A stretch of DNA of 64,000 nt. Source: Casuarius casuarius (Eukaryota; Chordata; Aves; Casuariiformes; Casuariidae). This document shows, one piece after another, positions 24,901 to 38,340 of this stretch. The stretch lies in the NCBI GenBank assembly GCA_003342895.1, contig PTFA01000082.1, positions 3,048,197 to 3,112,196 on the forward strand, written 5' to 3'. Numbering within the stretch: position 1 is the first letter of the stretch; every line of letters starts with the position of its first letter. The position numbers were made by a program, and so were the translations under genes. Under the pieces are notes generated by a model. That model was not told the origin of the DNA and did no database searches. It saw only the letters and a list, made by a program, of their open reading frames with translations.

Positions 24901-27900
24901 CCAAATTCCCACACCATTTTGGGGGTGTCTGAAAATCCAGGTCTACGTCTGTCGCCTAAGTCCATCTCTTTTTTCACTTCTTAGGCTTCAACTAAGCATG
25001 TTCAAAAGGAACACTCAATATGGAAGTGAGAGATGCCAGCAATAAAAGGAGAAAAGGGAATGTTTTTGGCAGGACCTGCATGAAACCAAGTGTTTGCAGG
25101 AAAACCTGCAGGTGCTGACATGCACTGCAGGGAGGTGGGAGTGCCACAAGGACGTTTGCAACAGCATTAGGGCTGCTGGCCTCTCACCAGGGTCAGCTAA
25201 CTGAGCAGGATGGGACAACCGCTGGACATGACATAAGAAATTGCTGCACATGACAGATAGCAATGTAAGAACCTGACAAAAGCAACAGTGCCAGGAGGGA
25301 TGGCTGGATTTCTCAGGTGGCTAAGGGGTAGTTATGTGAGAAATGGCTGAACATCAGAGATAATTAAAGGGGAGCAAAGGGGATGTTTTGGGGACTGGAG
25401 TCTTCCAAGGCCAGCAGTGCCTCAGTAACCACATCAGTAATACTACATACAGCAGAAATTACAAAGGTAATGGTATCAGAAATTTCAGATCTAGGAACAG
25501 AAGTAGCAAAACTGGGACCAGCGTGGAAAAAGTAAACTAGTGGCAGATTGTTTATTTGGGAGGGGACTGAGGGGGAAGAAAGCGAGGTACAAGGGTGCAG
25601 AAAGGAAGGGTGAAGGAGTGGGAGAAGGCATGACTGGGGGTACTGATCAGGCGGTCAGTGCTGTCCAAGGGTACCTCCTGGGCAGCCCTGCCCTCGATGC
25701 TTGCAACTGGGTCATCAATCCAGACCTCCTCCTCTGACCACACCAGGCACACCAAACCAGCTCCTGCAGTCAGGAGGAGCAGGGAGGAAGAGCAGTCAGG
25801 GAGCAGAGGGGCACCCAGATCCAGCCTCCCACAGTATCAGTGCCCATCCCAGGCCTAGTGGCCTTGGCATCTTCCTGCCAATTTCCTACCAAACACACTT
25901 TGCCTTCAGTGTGCCCTGTTACTCACAAGCACGGCTGAACGACCCAAGTCATACTTCAACAATCACTGAGCATTCATCATCCTCAATTTTCCTGTATTCT
26001 TTCGGCTAAAATCAGTATTAGTGAGACCTCTTGCCCGGCTAGCGTTAGGAGATGTGGTCAATGTGTCTTTTTGCTGTGACCGTATAACTTTAACATAGCA
26101 TCAAGCAGTAGGCAAAAAGCCTGACCAAACAAACAACCTCTCACCCCCCAAACACCTGCTTTATAAAATGCAGTTTTTGGCAGCACTCATCCATTGCAAA
26201 ATTTTATTTTGCTTAGCAAGTTTCCTGAGAGACTTCAGCATATGCATAAGCCCCTCCTTTTCTGCCTACTGCCCTTCAAAGCCCCTTTCCCACCCATTTC
26301 CTTACACTCAGAGCCACTGCTGTTGAAAATGCACAATAATGAGCTTCCTTTGCCCAGGACCATTCTTTGTCCTTTGAAGCTCTTTTTTTTTTTTTTCTTT
26401 TTGGCTCCTTCCTTGCTTGTAATCCTCATGGCCTTCACTTTCCCCTTTCACAGCTTACCAAATACCCCCACCCCCAGCGCAAAGGCCTTCTGTATCCCAT
26501 TACTGACTATGTGAGCCTTCTAATCCCTTGTACTCAGCTTTGCAATCACACAGGTGAGATACATATTGAGGCCTCCCAAGGCCTCAGACTAAACATATCC
26601 TTTGACTTTCAGGTAACCTTCCACTGAGCAGCACTGTAATACTCGCTTAGAGATGCTGCAAATGCAAAAGCACTTTTTAATAGCAATAAAAACTAATGGT
26701 CTTTTCATTCAGATGAAAACATGGAAGATTTCCAGAAGCAAGGCAGGCAATCAACCTCCCCTCGATGCCCACTCGCCCAAGTGTGTGTAGGGGAAGAAGT
26801 TCACTGTATGACATGGAAGCCTGTCATTCTTCCAACCCCTCTCTCTACTCTGATGCCCACATAGATGCTCTTACCTTTTTTTCCTGGATCCTTCCTTCAG
26901 AGGGATTGAACCTTCCAGACTGATCACAGGCCTCTGCATTCAAGGCCTACCTCAAAAAGGAAAAAGACCGTCTTTTTTTTAAGGCCCCACTAACATCCCA
27001 GACTATGGGTCAGGGAAAGTACTGACTGGGCATCCTCTCCACATTGTCTTAAATGTACTTGAACTGATAAAATTACTCATTCAGTCTTTACCATCTCCTG
27101 TGACGAAGACTGTGTTGGCCAATTATTTTAAGAGATTCCACATTACAAATGGGCACTCATTTGCTGAATTGTTTTATAGCCCAGTATACATNAATTTTGC
27201 ACAGGCTGTTTTGTTTTTGGAGCTAATTCCTAATCCCAGCTCATATCACAGACACATATCTCTGCTTGGATTAATTAAGATCTTGGAGAGAATCTTCTAC
27301 TCCATTACCCTCTACTACTGATTTATAAAAGAGGCTATGAAGCAATGCTCTTAACTTTATCTAAGGGGATACTTCACTCCTTAAGGCTATGCCTGACTCC
27401 AGTGCCTAAAATGTAAAGAGAGAAGAGACTTAGACATTTCAGAGGACCAAGATAAAATCTCTGCTAGCAGGGTGGCATTCTTCAGAGGCAGATGCAACTC
27501 TTCAGTAGATGACCTAATTCTCTCACTCCAAAATGAGCATTTTGGTCAGTGATTCCTCACCCCTTAAAGCAGTAACTGGGAAGAGGAGAGAGGCTGCCAG
27601 GAAGAGGAAGCTAGGAACAGAGAGAAACTCTCATTCATACTGCTGAGGACAGGAAAAAGCTCAGCAGGACCAAAAGCAGTATGGGTCAAAGGAAGATGAG
27701 GCTTTCTTAGAGCAAAATGAAGGCCTGTGCTAACAGATGGAGATAAGAAAACCACACAAAGGGTCAAGGTAAGGGAAAGAGGTGTGTGGGGAAGGACCAA
27801 AGAGAGCCCTCAGGGCAGGTAAGTTCTCCTGCAGGGTCTAAGAGGGCCCCTCAGTCTCAGCAGATGAGATGAACCACCCCGACTGATTTTACACAACCAA

Positions 27901-28750
27901 AGTAAAGATGCTCACATCAGCTGTGACTCACTGACCAAAAAATTCAACAAGGTGGGTAGCATAGCATTCAAGATTGACCTCTCCCAAACTGCCTGCTGTT
28001 TGATGAGACAGAAATCCTGCTTCTGCCAGAAGGCCCCAGAGCAAAGCCGAATAGCTCAGTTACAGTGACAGATCCTGATTGCCTAAGTGGTGAAAAAAGC
28101 CAAGGTCCTGGCTCTCAGGACTTTTCCTTCATTTTTATTTGAACTGTAACCCAGAACAATCCCATTCCCACCATGAATTTCCCATAAACAGGAAGCAGCA
28201 GTGAAATTGATGAAATGACAACTCCAGGGAGCTGGGCAGGGGAATCCCATGACGTTTCACTCACAGGCAGCCGCTGCTCTGCAAATGCCAGAGCGCCACA
28301 GACCTTGGGAGGACATCCCGTATGTCCAAGGGCTGAGTCCTTGGCAAAAAGGGCCTCCTTTTCCTCTGGCATGCCTTTCAGTGCTTGCTTCCCTGCAGCT
28401 CCCCAGCATCTTCCCACAGTTCTTTTCACTTAGAAAATGAGACAATCAGAAGAGACTAGTAATGTTCATTTTTAATGGCTCAGGAGAAAAAATATTACTT
28501 GATTTGATCCAATCCCTATTTTAACTATGTTATTTCTGCAAAGCTGAGCAGCACTGGCAAACCAAAAGTGTTTGCCTTTTACCTATCTACAAAATCACCA
28601 TACAGAAAATATTTATGCTGTCAAAAGCAGGCCTGCTTCTTTCAAAAAATAAAGATGTGCTAGTTAAGTAGCCCACAGAACCCCCTGATGGATTTACCCA
28701 GGGCTGATCTTTGTAGCATCTGGGCACACTTGTCTCAGTGTTTTATAGTA
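21954..28750. other. non-coding stretch with GC-richer patches, no gene seen
   Basis: No supported gene. GC-richer patches lie at about 23880-24260 and 25560-25860 and give chance frames of up to 178 codons (23925-24461). The sequence at 25030-25540 looks internally unlike its surroundings and could be a worn transposable element, but no family was recognised. A T-run lies near 26382-26396. Confidence 0.5.
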
Positions 28751-28754
28751 ATTT

Positions 28755-28860
28755 GGCAGAAATATAAAACAGAAGTTAAGTGTCTTCCCTTAAGTCATAC
28801 AAAAAAATTAACAGAAAACAGAACCCAGAAGCACTGACTTCTTCATAACCTGACTTTGCC
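28755..28860 (+). repeat. MIR/CORE-SINE-like remnant
   Basis: The phrases aacagaagttaagtgtcttccc, aagtcatac and cagaacccagaagcactgactt follow the MIR order 'cagagaggttaagtgacttgcccaaggtcacac ... agaacccaggagtcctgactcc'. A non-coding fossil retroposon, comparable with the copy at 16190-16318. Confidence 0.65.
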
Positions 28861-29508
28861 ACTGCATATGTACATAAGTAAAATCAAAGAGGTAAATGGG
28901 CCATTTAGATGGGTGTCTGCAAGACAGGCCTGTAGGNACTGTATCCCATTTGCCAGTTTGTACAAGTCTGCTGAAAAAGGATGTGTATCTTAATGTGTAA
29001 ACTGATATNTGCCATTTTTGAGAGGTTTTTAACAGGAGACTGTGTGCCATGACCCAGTTATTGCCCTTGTTTTCAGATTCAGTTATAAGAGCTTTTATGA
29101 TTTTGAATTACATATTTTTCGTGTAGAAGGAAAATTATTCTCCTCTACTACACTTTTCCCATATTTTAAATTTCTTTCTACCAGCTCAGTTTTGGTTAAA
29201 CATTCATTTTTTTAAATGCGGCTGAATGAGCAAAGGGCTGAAAGTATCGACAGAGGCACAAACTGAAGCATCCAGCATTTATGTTATTAACTATGGAAGA
29301 AGAGAGCTACAATCTGTGCTGTCTAGCATTTCTCCACCAAAAAACTCCTTGGGCAACTGGAGTAAAGGGGAATTTTACTCTTTTTGAAGCTCTAATCTAT
29401 TTGGATTCTTAAAAGGTCAGGCAGAGTTGCTTTTTCTCATAGCATGAGGAAGATGTATATATTCACCAGTAACTTAATAAACTGAAATGATTTTGGAATT
29501 AAGTTGGG

Positions 29509-29590
29509 TCTGATTGGTTCATAATAGTTTCCAATTTGGGCCAATAGAAGGGAATAAAAGGGGAACGTGTTCACATTTATGCAACGCTAC
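29509..29590 (+). promoter_or_regulatory. possible CCAAT/TATA-type promoter
   Basis: In plus-strand order the stretch holds an ATTGG (29512-29516), a CCAAT (29531-29535), a second CCAAT in gggccaatag (29541-29545), and a TATA-like aataaaagg (29553-29561). The last CCAAT and the TATA-like box are only about ten bases apart, closer than in most characterised promoters. No open reading frame or clear first exon follows. All these motifs are short enough to arise by chance in AT-rich DNA. Confidence 0.2.
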
Positions 29591-31954
29591 CCAGAGGCCA
29601 GATCTCCTTCCCAAGCTTTGAAAGAAAACGCAGGGTCTAGGTATCTAGGTATAGACACAGCACTCTGGTGATACAGTAGACGTTCAGAGCCAGACGGGGC
29701 CTGCAGAGATTAGGCAAGCAAGAAGGAGAAACAGGTCCCAAGGGATGCCACCTCCTCACCCCTGCAGGCTCCAGCTCAGCCGTGGTGGCTGCTGCCCTTA
29801 GGGAACCGGGAACGTAGCTGTGGCTCAAAGCTGCAGCGCCTACATCTTGCAAATGCTCCCAGAAGCCTTTGTGAGACCTTCAGGACTCTGCATCATTTAA
29901 GTGATAGACACAATAATTAAAAATATTTCACCTATTACCTGCGAGTTTTCACTATTAAAATAAATAAAACTAAACATCTATACCACGCTATACCCTAAGA
30001 TATAGCAAACAACAGCACCACTGTGCTACAGAGCTGCCAAAAGATGATGGCCTTACTCCATAGGACTGTTTCCTAGACGCTGATCCCTGTGACTTCAGCA
30101 GGTGAGTAAAGACAACAAAACTGGACTCTACTTGCAGAATGCAGCTGACATTCATTTGCCTCAACACATCTTTATTTCTTTTCCACTGACATCCCTACAT
30201 TTTAGCCAGACCTCCTCATTTTCCAATAGCCAGGTCTTTACATCTGATCTTAGCAACAGTCACTTGCAGGAAGGCCACTGATCCAGGGACCTCACAGCAA
30301 GGAGCACTTCCAGGGACTACTTGCAAAACAACAAAATGCAAACAGACACAGGGTGACTTCCTTCACATCCACTGGACCATATACAAATGGACTGTAGCAC
30401 CATGTAGCAAACACAGAATTAGTTGATCTGTGTGTGGAAATACTCTCCCAGCTTATGGGGGGACACATGGGTGACGTCAGATGAGCACAGAGCTTGCTCT
30501 GAGCCACTGCCTCGGGCCTCTCCAGCACAGGAGAGGCAAGGCTGGCACAACACACTGGAGAAACCCCTGCAAGGGATCAGAGCAGCTCAGTGACTGACCT
30601 ACTATCAGATGAAGCCCAATCTGCCTAGGAATTGAGAGAGGAGACCTAAGGATTGCCCAGGTCCCCGGGCACATGAAGCCCAGGCAGCCCAAGGGACCAT
30701 GTCCACCCTTTCCACATTCACTCTAATGATCATAATTTCTCACATATACTCTGACAAGATGGCTCAAAAGCCATGCAGTAGAACAACTGGAGCTGAAAAC
30801 ACTCTTCCTGGGATTATTACCATATTGTAGGCAATCAGCTTTGCTTCCATTATATTCCTACACAGAGACACTGACTTTTTTTTTGTTTTGTTATTTCAAT
30901 AGAAGTGTAAGCGCTCTATTTTCCATTAATTTCTTTACGGCCATATTTTCCAGCTGCTTATGATTATCACCTTGTCATTCAGATCTTCCTTACCAAAGAC
31001 AAGATTATAACAAAAATGCCATTTACTGTCCCTATGTTTACAGCATTTTTAAAGCTGACAGTTTGTTCTTCAGGATTGATGGGAGTGGAGGGGGGTTATT
31101 TGTTTGTTTTAAAATAAAAACAAGCAGGCTTGGGGAATGGAGAGAATGAAATCTCACAGGGCTCAAGCACTCTTTAAAAAATTCTGCAGAAGCAGTTTAA
31201 CACCACTAAGTGTTGATTCACGTAAGAAGTGATGCATCAAATGCATATCATTTTTACAGTTACATCAAGGGCTCAATCTACATGTATGTCCTCATGCATA
31301 GCCAAAGCCTGCAATGCAAATACGGCTGAGTCAGACCATAAAAAGGCTGTTGCGTTCTCTGTCATAAAACCTGTGTTAAAAACCTGCTCTCTTTAAAGAT
31401 TTCAGCAAAAATTCTGGGTTCATTGGTTTAGGAACCAACACGAATTCTGACAACAAATTCCTTGAAGAAGCTATTTCTATTTGTATCTTTGCAGCCTGTG
31501 TTTAAACTAGCTGCAACCCAATAATGAGAAAATGGTTAGGAGAAATTATAAGGCCACAAGTTTCAAAGCACTTAATTTTATATGCCCCTCTGAGATACTT
31601 CGGAGATGCCAAAGTTGCAGAAGATGGGCATTCAGCATTTTCTAAATGTCAAGTTCTCTCCAAATTCAGATTAGACACCTAGTTCTATATTTGGCCACAT
31701 ACAACTTTAAATACTGTTAGTTCCAGCACATAGTAATAATTCATACTCTTTCCCCAGGTCCAGACTCCTATAGTCTATATAGTTAATCCATTAAATTGTA
31801 AGCAGCTTAATTTCTTAGGTATTTATTGGCTTCTCTTTCTGTTGCATTTGCTGAGCAACTCTGAAAATCAGACTGCTTTTATTTGGGAGTCCAAATACAA
31901 GAATTAAGTTTAGCATGATATTTAACATACATACAAGTGCTGCTGGCCAGAGGT

Positions 31955-32110
31955 CTCATAGTACTTTGCAACAGTAATAAAGTACCACAATTGTTTAACA
32001 GATTTTTTTCATAGACAGGAAAATTTAAGTGAGAAAGACATCTTATTCAGTGGAGACAGTCTAAAAAAAGAGTAGAGCTTTAAATGGGACACAAGCAAAG
32101 TCTGCAGCAT
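31955..32110 (+). repeat. possible MIR-like remnant
   Basis: The order catagtactttgcaacagtaat, then acagatttttttcatagaca, then ggaaaatttaagtgagaaag, then agagtagagcttt loosely follows the MIR core and 3' half ('aagtgctttacaa ... attttacagatgaggaaactgag ... gcagagctgggat'). It is more worn than the other MIR-like copies, so this is a tentative call. Confidence 0.35.
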
Positions 32111-32454
32111 TACAAGCTTCTACAAAGATAACACATTGGAGACCTATCACTAGCCAAATATATCACTGAAGTTNGGCAAGAAAATAGCTAGATACTTAAC
32201 AGATGCAAGTCTTTCGTAGAAGACTAAAGAACATGACAATTTCAAAGCAAGAGATGTGATCCTTACCCTCTGAAAGGAGAAGAGCAAAAGTTAAACAATT
32301 AACCTTCTGACAAACAGACCTAACAGGGAGCTTCTCCAACAGCAAAACTTGTGAACCAAGAGGTGGTGCACCGCTTTAGCAGTTCATTTGGGAAATTCAA
32401 TCCTTTAAGGACACTGGTGTGTAAATACCAGTCTCCAAAGTGGCTGAATGTGAG

Positions 32455-32500
32455 CGAGTCCTATTGACTTTAACAGGGGTTAGCACCACTGAGGTTTCTG
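32455..32500. repeat. fragment of sauropsid repeat (cctattgacttt type)
   Basis: The phrase gcgagtcctattgactttaa followed by caggggttagcaccactga resembles the 'agtcctattgacttcaatggg' core found in several old sauropsid short repeats in this window. It is too short and worn for a family call. Confidence 0.35.
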
Positions 32501-32999
32501 ATTTAAGACTGTAAGGGTAAAATGTGGTACTGGGAATTCCCAAGAAGTGGATACCCTGCACTTCCAACAAGAACCCCTGAGGAAGTCATGATTCAGAGAA
32601 TTATTTTCCATTGCGGCATATAAAATAGCAGTCAATGCAATATCCATTTTAGGTCTCCGTTACAACTATACCGAGAAAGCTAAATACCAGTTCATTCAGG
32701 TGGCTTGCTGACTTGCCTTCTGCTTTTTACACTTTCGGTTGCAAGCGAAGATGTACCTTTCCCGATTTCTCTCCTAATTCATCTTCTGCATAAAGATAGT
32801 GCTGGGCATCAAACCACAGCAGCTGCGTCTTTCTTTTTTTCAACTCTAGGCCAAGGTTCTTTTTATGAATGTTGCTAAAAATGCTTTTGACAAGAAATAT
32901 AAATTTTAATATTAAATGAACAGGAATCTGCCATCCTGACAGAAATGTGCCAACTCTGAAAGGAAGAAACAGAATTTATCCAGAGAGTCAAGACTTTCA

Positions 33000-35900
33000 A
33001 GGATGGCCCCAGTAACTGCTCTGTAAGAGGTTGTTTGCTTTGGTGGGGGTCTTTAGAAAAGAAAAAAGGTCAGTTTGAAAGTGTTGTATTTTATGGAGTT
33101 GCCAACAGTCTTTTGCTCTTTCTTGTTCTGTTGCTTTTTTGTATTATAAAGAATGATTAGTCAGGGAAAATCTGCATTTCTAGAGCAAAGGAGGACGCCA
33201 AGTGCCTGTGGATTATGTAGGATAGAGAAATGCTGTTTTACATGGGGTAACTTTATGCAGTAAGAGGTTAAAGGTTCTCCTTACTCCTGCTACCCTTTTC
33301 TCCTGCCCTGCCCCTGGGCCAAGGCGGGGAGCCCTTCATCTGCATGGGCTCCAGAGGACCCAGAACAAGTTTTTGCAGCAGTGGGGCCATTTTGCTCGGC
33401 ATCTCCCCACACAAGACAACAAATCCAGCTGTTAATTGCATTATTAAATCTAAACTAACCCTAGGGACCTCAGTGGGCTTAGTGAAGATTTATGTTAACG
33501 AACGTGAATACAGAATCTGCTGCTCCACACAGGTAAACAACATATTAGAGGGAATGTAACAAACCAGACATAATGCCTTAATAACATTTTTTCCACACTG
33601 GTCTCCACCCTTCACAATAAATCTAGGCCCGACGTCTAATTGAATATTTCCGCCCAGGAACCCAGGTAGGTAGGTTGGTTGGTTCNTTGGCTGGCAACAC
33701 CACTGCAGTGTTTAAAGGTCTTTATAAATTAACGTCAATGCTTCACGTAATTGTTTTTTCAACCTGGTCAGGTTTCTGTGCGCTCTAATTGTTCTATAGC
33801 AATGTGGTAAACACTTCCTGCAGACAATTTGTTAGGAAGTTTGGATTTTATATAACCCAGGAAATGAAGTCATCAGACCTGTGGGCTGCCTGTAATGATT
33901 CAGTCCCCTGGTTCCTGCAACGAGCAGGCACTTCAGACACAAAAATTCACCNGCAACGACAAACTAATGGAAAGAAAAAGTGTGCATAACAGTTTCTCCA
34001 TTCACTCTATTCATATTCAGAAAGTTGTAAAAAACTTCCACAGACTTACAGCCATATATTTTTATCCTCGGTGCCAAAATTATAAATTCTGATCCCTCTC
34101 CTCCTCTTGTTTTCATGCATCAGGGAACAGAACGGGACAGGAGGTGTAGGAGGGGATTGAAGTTTCTGTCCATATCCTTTCACTCAAGCAACACTGCTTT
34201 TTTTCCCTACTTCATATTTCTATTGATTACAAAATACACATGGCAGTTTTTATTAACTTCCCTGCTTTCGAATCTTCAATCGTTTCATCAACGCTTCTGG
34301 AAAAATGCTACATAGCTACAGCTTGCACAGCATTCCCTGAAAGGGCCTAAGGGCTCTGAAAAGTTCATAGCTGGCTAGTTCAAAGTTGACTTAGATTTAA
34401 CTGTTTCAAGCTTACTGCCAGTCTGATTTGTTGCATAAAGTCTTTGAGGAATTTCAGGGAAGTGAAGATGCTTTCTGACTTAGAACGTAATTTGCATTTT
34501 ACCTGAATAGCTGTTGCTTGGGAAAAGAGGTAAGATAAAATCAAAATGCACAGATGTTTCTGGAACTTTAAGCAAGTGGCAGACTGTGGGGATCCTCCAA
34601 ATCAATGCTTTTTTAATGCACATCAAAATCATTTCAACGTGATTTGCCAAGTACCAGCACATTTTGAGTCTAAACTATGGCACAGTCCCTATACAAGTGA
34701 TCAGAATTAGATTTATACTTATATAATCTGCCTATTCCATGCCTTCTACTTCATTTCTAACTTTAAAGCTATTTTCTTCTCAGTTTGTTTTATATAGTAG
34801 AAACATTAATTCCCAATGCAAGCCTCTTTCCTGAAAGATTTTTGCCTGCCCTGAAGGAATGTAAAACGCCCTCTGGGCCACTGGGGAGTATCTCCTGAGC
34901 CATGCAGTTCTCCTTTGGCAGTTCTCATGCAGATACCCGTCTTGCCTAGCCCTCCGACACCATGCAGCTGCGGCGTGTGATCTCAGCACAGTGTTCCCCA
35001 CAAGCCCTCTAACTACGTAAGAGGAACCAAAATATTAGTAAGCAGAACAACATTTCCTCTCAATGGTCACAAAAAATGCCCTTCCAAAGAAGAAGGAAAA
35101 GGAGAGACAAAAGAGAAAAGGCAAAAAGACTAAAGGAATTTCTCATTACAGACAAAGAATAATCCTTGGCTGCCCTATTTCCTGGAAAATATGCCCCATT
35201 TAATCAAAATAAAAGTTCAAATCAGGAAATCTGTTCAATCCATGCACATTCAAGTGATGAGATCAAATCACAGCATCATCTGCTTCTGAATCAACTGGCT
35301 TTGAAGACAGTTACTGGAACTTGGGCACTTCAGCAGGTCTTAGCTTTGTACCAAAGGAGGAGTGATTGCTCCGCTAACAGCTTTCAGCTCTTCTGTAGCC
35401 ACACACAAAGCCATACACAAAACAATTTCAATGCTACATGACCTTCACTGTCGATGAGGGTGGGTGCACTTGGATATGTTCTTCCTTATCTATCCAACAC
35501 ATCTGCAGAGGCTTGAATCGCTACAGCTCATACTGCCAGCCATATGACTACTGTAGTAATGCCCTTCTCCCAGAATGATACCACAAATGCAGTTCTGGGT
35601 CTGCCACTGGCACGCAGATTGCTACATTATCCTCACACTGCTATAAACATTATTAGGACTTAAAACAAGCAAGTATTTGCCTATGAGCTCCAACTGACTC
35701 TGCCTGCTTCCAGTGAAAAGGACCTTGTCCTTTAGCTGGCAGGCTTCCTTACAGGCAGGGACACACAGCAAAATCTGGGTTGGAAAAGGGGAAGAGAAGT
35801 CTGAATAATCAGACTGGGACGAACCAACCTGTGTTGTGCCAGGCAGATGGGAAGCTGTCATGGAAGGCATAAGGGGCACTCAGTCGGTCCCACAGCACAC

Positions 35901-36570
35901 CCAAGTCCTGGCCCATCAGATCGGGCTCTGCACTATCCCCATTTCAACATCACATATGAAGCGAATGCCAGATCTTCTTCGAATATTATCAAGATTTTCC
36001 CAACATAAGGCTCAGACCCATGGACAGTGCCAGATGAGGAGGTTTGCTGCTCCTTTCAAATATAAAAACGCAGAATGTTCCCAATCTGCTGTCACTCAAA
36101 TGAGATCAGTAGTGGAATTAGAGTAGATCACAAATTTCTTTTGAATTTCTTGGAAAGTACCAGTTAAAGCAAAGAGCAGAAAAAAACAGATGAGAGTCAG
36201 CATGTGTGGAGACAGAAAACAGGTAATGAAAGATATGGCACCAAAAGTCTCAGCCAGGGTAAGGAAAACAAGGGAATTTTGGCTCACCCCATTACTGAAT
36301 GTAATCATCTATCATTAGATGCCATTTAGATGTGCTTACCCTATTTTGATTAAATGTACACAGCCTATTTTGTTTTATTATCTTTGCTATTTCAAAGCCA
36401 TTAGCTATACTGCACAATTTTCTTCATCTTGTTCAAGTTTTGTTCTCACTGAGGTTGTTCTCTTCAGAGGTCACTTGATCCTGAAGCCAATGATAAGATT
36501 CATCTTCAAAGAAAGAGTGGGAATAAAATTAGAAGAAAAAAAATTCTTTGGGAAGTACATCCTCCTGACA
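33000..36570. other. non-coding stretch, possibly containing conserved elements
   Basis: No supported exon. The sequence is free of recognisable repeats apart from the tetranucleotide tract at 33664-33690. It includes homeodomain-type TAATT/ATTA clusters, for example near 33431-33452 and 33640-33650. That is the look of developmental non-coding elements, but conservation cannot be judged from one sequence. Confidence 0.4.
33664..33690 (+). repeat. short GGTA/GGTT tandem repeat
   Basis: A tetranucleotide tandem of two to three GGTA units passing into GGTT units and broken by an ambiguous base. A simple microsatellite. Confidence 0.8.
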
Positions 36571-36574
36571 GCCT

Positions 36575-36622
36575 ATCCCACTGAATTTGATGGGAATACT
36601 CCTGGAAATTAAGCAAGCTTGG
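36575..36622 (+). repeat. fragment of sauropsid repeat (cccactgaatttgatggg type)
   Basis: The phrase tcccactgaatttgatggga followed by atactcctgg matches the worn core 'cccattgacttcaatgggactactc' shared by short interspersed repeats of turtles, crocodilians and birds. Confidence 0.45.
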
Positions 36623-38279
36623 TTTAGCCTTCAATTACCCTCAGTGCTGACATTTATTAATTCCCAAGCATAATAACAATTTTGTTGCATGTTTTTACAT
36701 ATTATACTTGTACTCACATTGCTCAGTTCTTCACAGTTGGAAAGTAGATTCAGAGCTTCAAATGGGTAAGAGAGGCAACAGTTACAAGTAAATCCCAAGG
36801 GAGAAATAAAAGGACTTAATAGCAGGCTATTATTAAACTCTATTTGATATATTAAAAAATCACAAGGAAGCCTGTCAAAAAAATTACCATGATCAAATAA
36901 ATTACAAGGCAAAGCTGCCAGTCAAGTCCTGCGAACCGGTACGGCAGAGACATGATGGGAAATAAAATACCACCGAGCCCAGAACAAAATCAGGCATGCA
37001 CTGTTAAACAAACTCCTGGCCTGTTTGCAGTGTCCTTGCACTGGCTGCCACCTCTGTACGCCAGCCTTCACTCCCGGCTGGTCAAGCAGCAGCTCAGAGC
37101 GCTGCACAATCGCAGCGTTTTGGGCAAAAAGCCTTTCTCCCACTTTATTCCACCTCCTCCCCAGCAAAACCATTATTCTCCTCCCAGCTCCTTGTTATCT
37201 CCTGCCTACACACTCACTGCACTCACATGTACCTTGCCATTTTGCAAAGTGCTCTTGGGATTACTTAGGTGCTGCAGAAACCCAGGGCTGCTCTGCTTTA
37301 CAGCACTGCAGCCCCTGCTTTACGAGGCTCACCTTGCACTGCGGAGACCTGCCAGAGAGATTAACTTCGAAATGTTCCCTTTAAACATAAAAAGGAACCC
37401 CTATGTAATGCCAAAATTCTGCACAGTGTGTCACATGAAATATCTCTTTGATGAAGAAGCCACCACTCCTTCAAGAGGTTCGCACAGATAAGCACCTAAC
37501 GGTCAGGAGGGGAAAGCCCAGGTTGCATACGCAGCCTCTTCTCTCTGCTTTGCGCCCAGCCATCGTGGTGCCATCTGGAAGCAGGCTGTGTTAGCCGAGG
37601 GACAATAGGCATTGTTCTTTCCACAGTCCTCAGTACAGACATGTCCCAGAGATAAGCGACTATGAGTTCAAAGCAGTAACAGTATTGTAGCCCCGCTGAT
37701 CGAACAGTAAAACAAGGCAATTTTTGGAGGAAGAAGCAATACTTCGTCAGGTCAACTGACAGAGCTGAAAAAAACAGAAAAGCATTCAGGCATGTGAGGC
37801 CTTTTTCAGATTTTAGGAATTTAAAGGCTGTACTAATGGGATTTGAGAGTTAAGATTTTTAGCTTCACTTTGTAATCTCAATGTAATCTCAGGTAAAACT
37901 TCTTCCCTTCATTTCATTCACCAGGACCTTTTGCTTGCTTGACTGTTCCCCAAGTTGCAAGTGGCAAGCTGAGCATCTGAAACCCTGACAAGTCCTGATC
38001 AAAGAAAAGCAGCCAGAAGCCTGTGAGACTCCAGTGCAAATGTGTGCTTCCACACCTTGGTGTCCCTCTGCACTCCCTAAATTATTCCACTTAATAAATA
38101 AATACTTAGGGGGCAAAGACATTGTTCCGATTACACTTTTTGCTCCCTGCCCCCCCCCAATATTGCTGCGATTATTTAAGGGACATGACGAATTTCTTTG
38201 CTTGTTTGTTTCCTTTTTGAATGCTTTAAAATCTTGATAAACTCTAACCTAGCTGTCAAATCAAGCATGCATAAGTGAG

Positions 38280-38340
38280 AAAACCCACTGACGTCAACAG
38301 AGCTACTCACATGAATAGCTACAGCTTGATTTGGCCTTAA
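38280..38340 (+). repeat. sauropsid repeat fragment (actactcac type)
   Basis: The phrase cccactgacgtcaacagagc, then tactcacatgaatagc, then cagcttgatttggcctta follows the pattern 'cccattgaagtcaatggg, actactcacatgagtaa, tgcaggatttggccct' of an old sauropsid repeat. The copy at 38948-39008 is in the opposite orientation. Confidence 0.6.

Noticed and set aside
36952..37491. 179-codon plus-strand open frame, the longest in the window
   Set aside because: Composition is proline, leucine and serine-rich without recognisable motifs. Other frames over the same GC-richer DNA are also long, and no promoter or splice context supports it.
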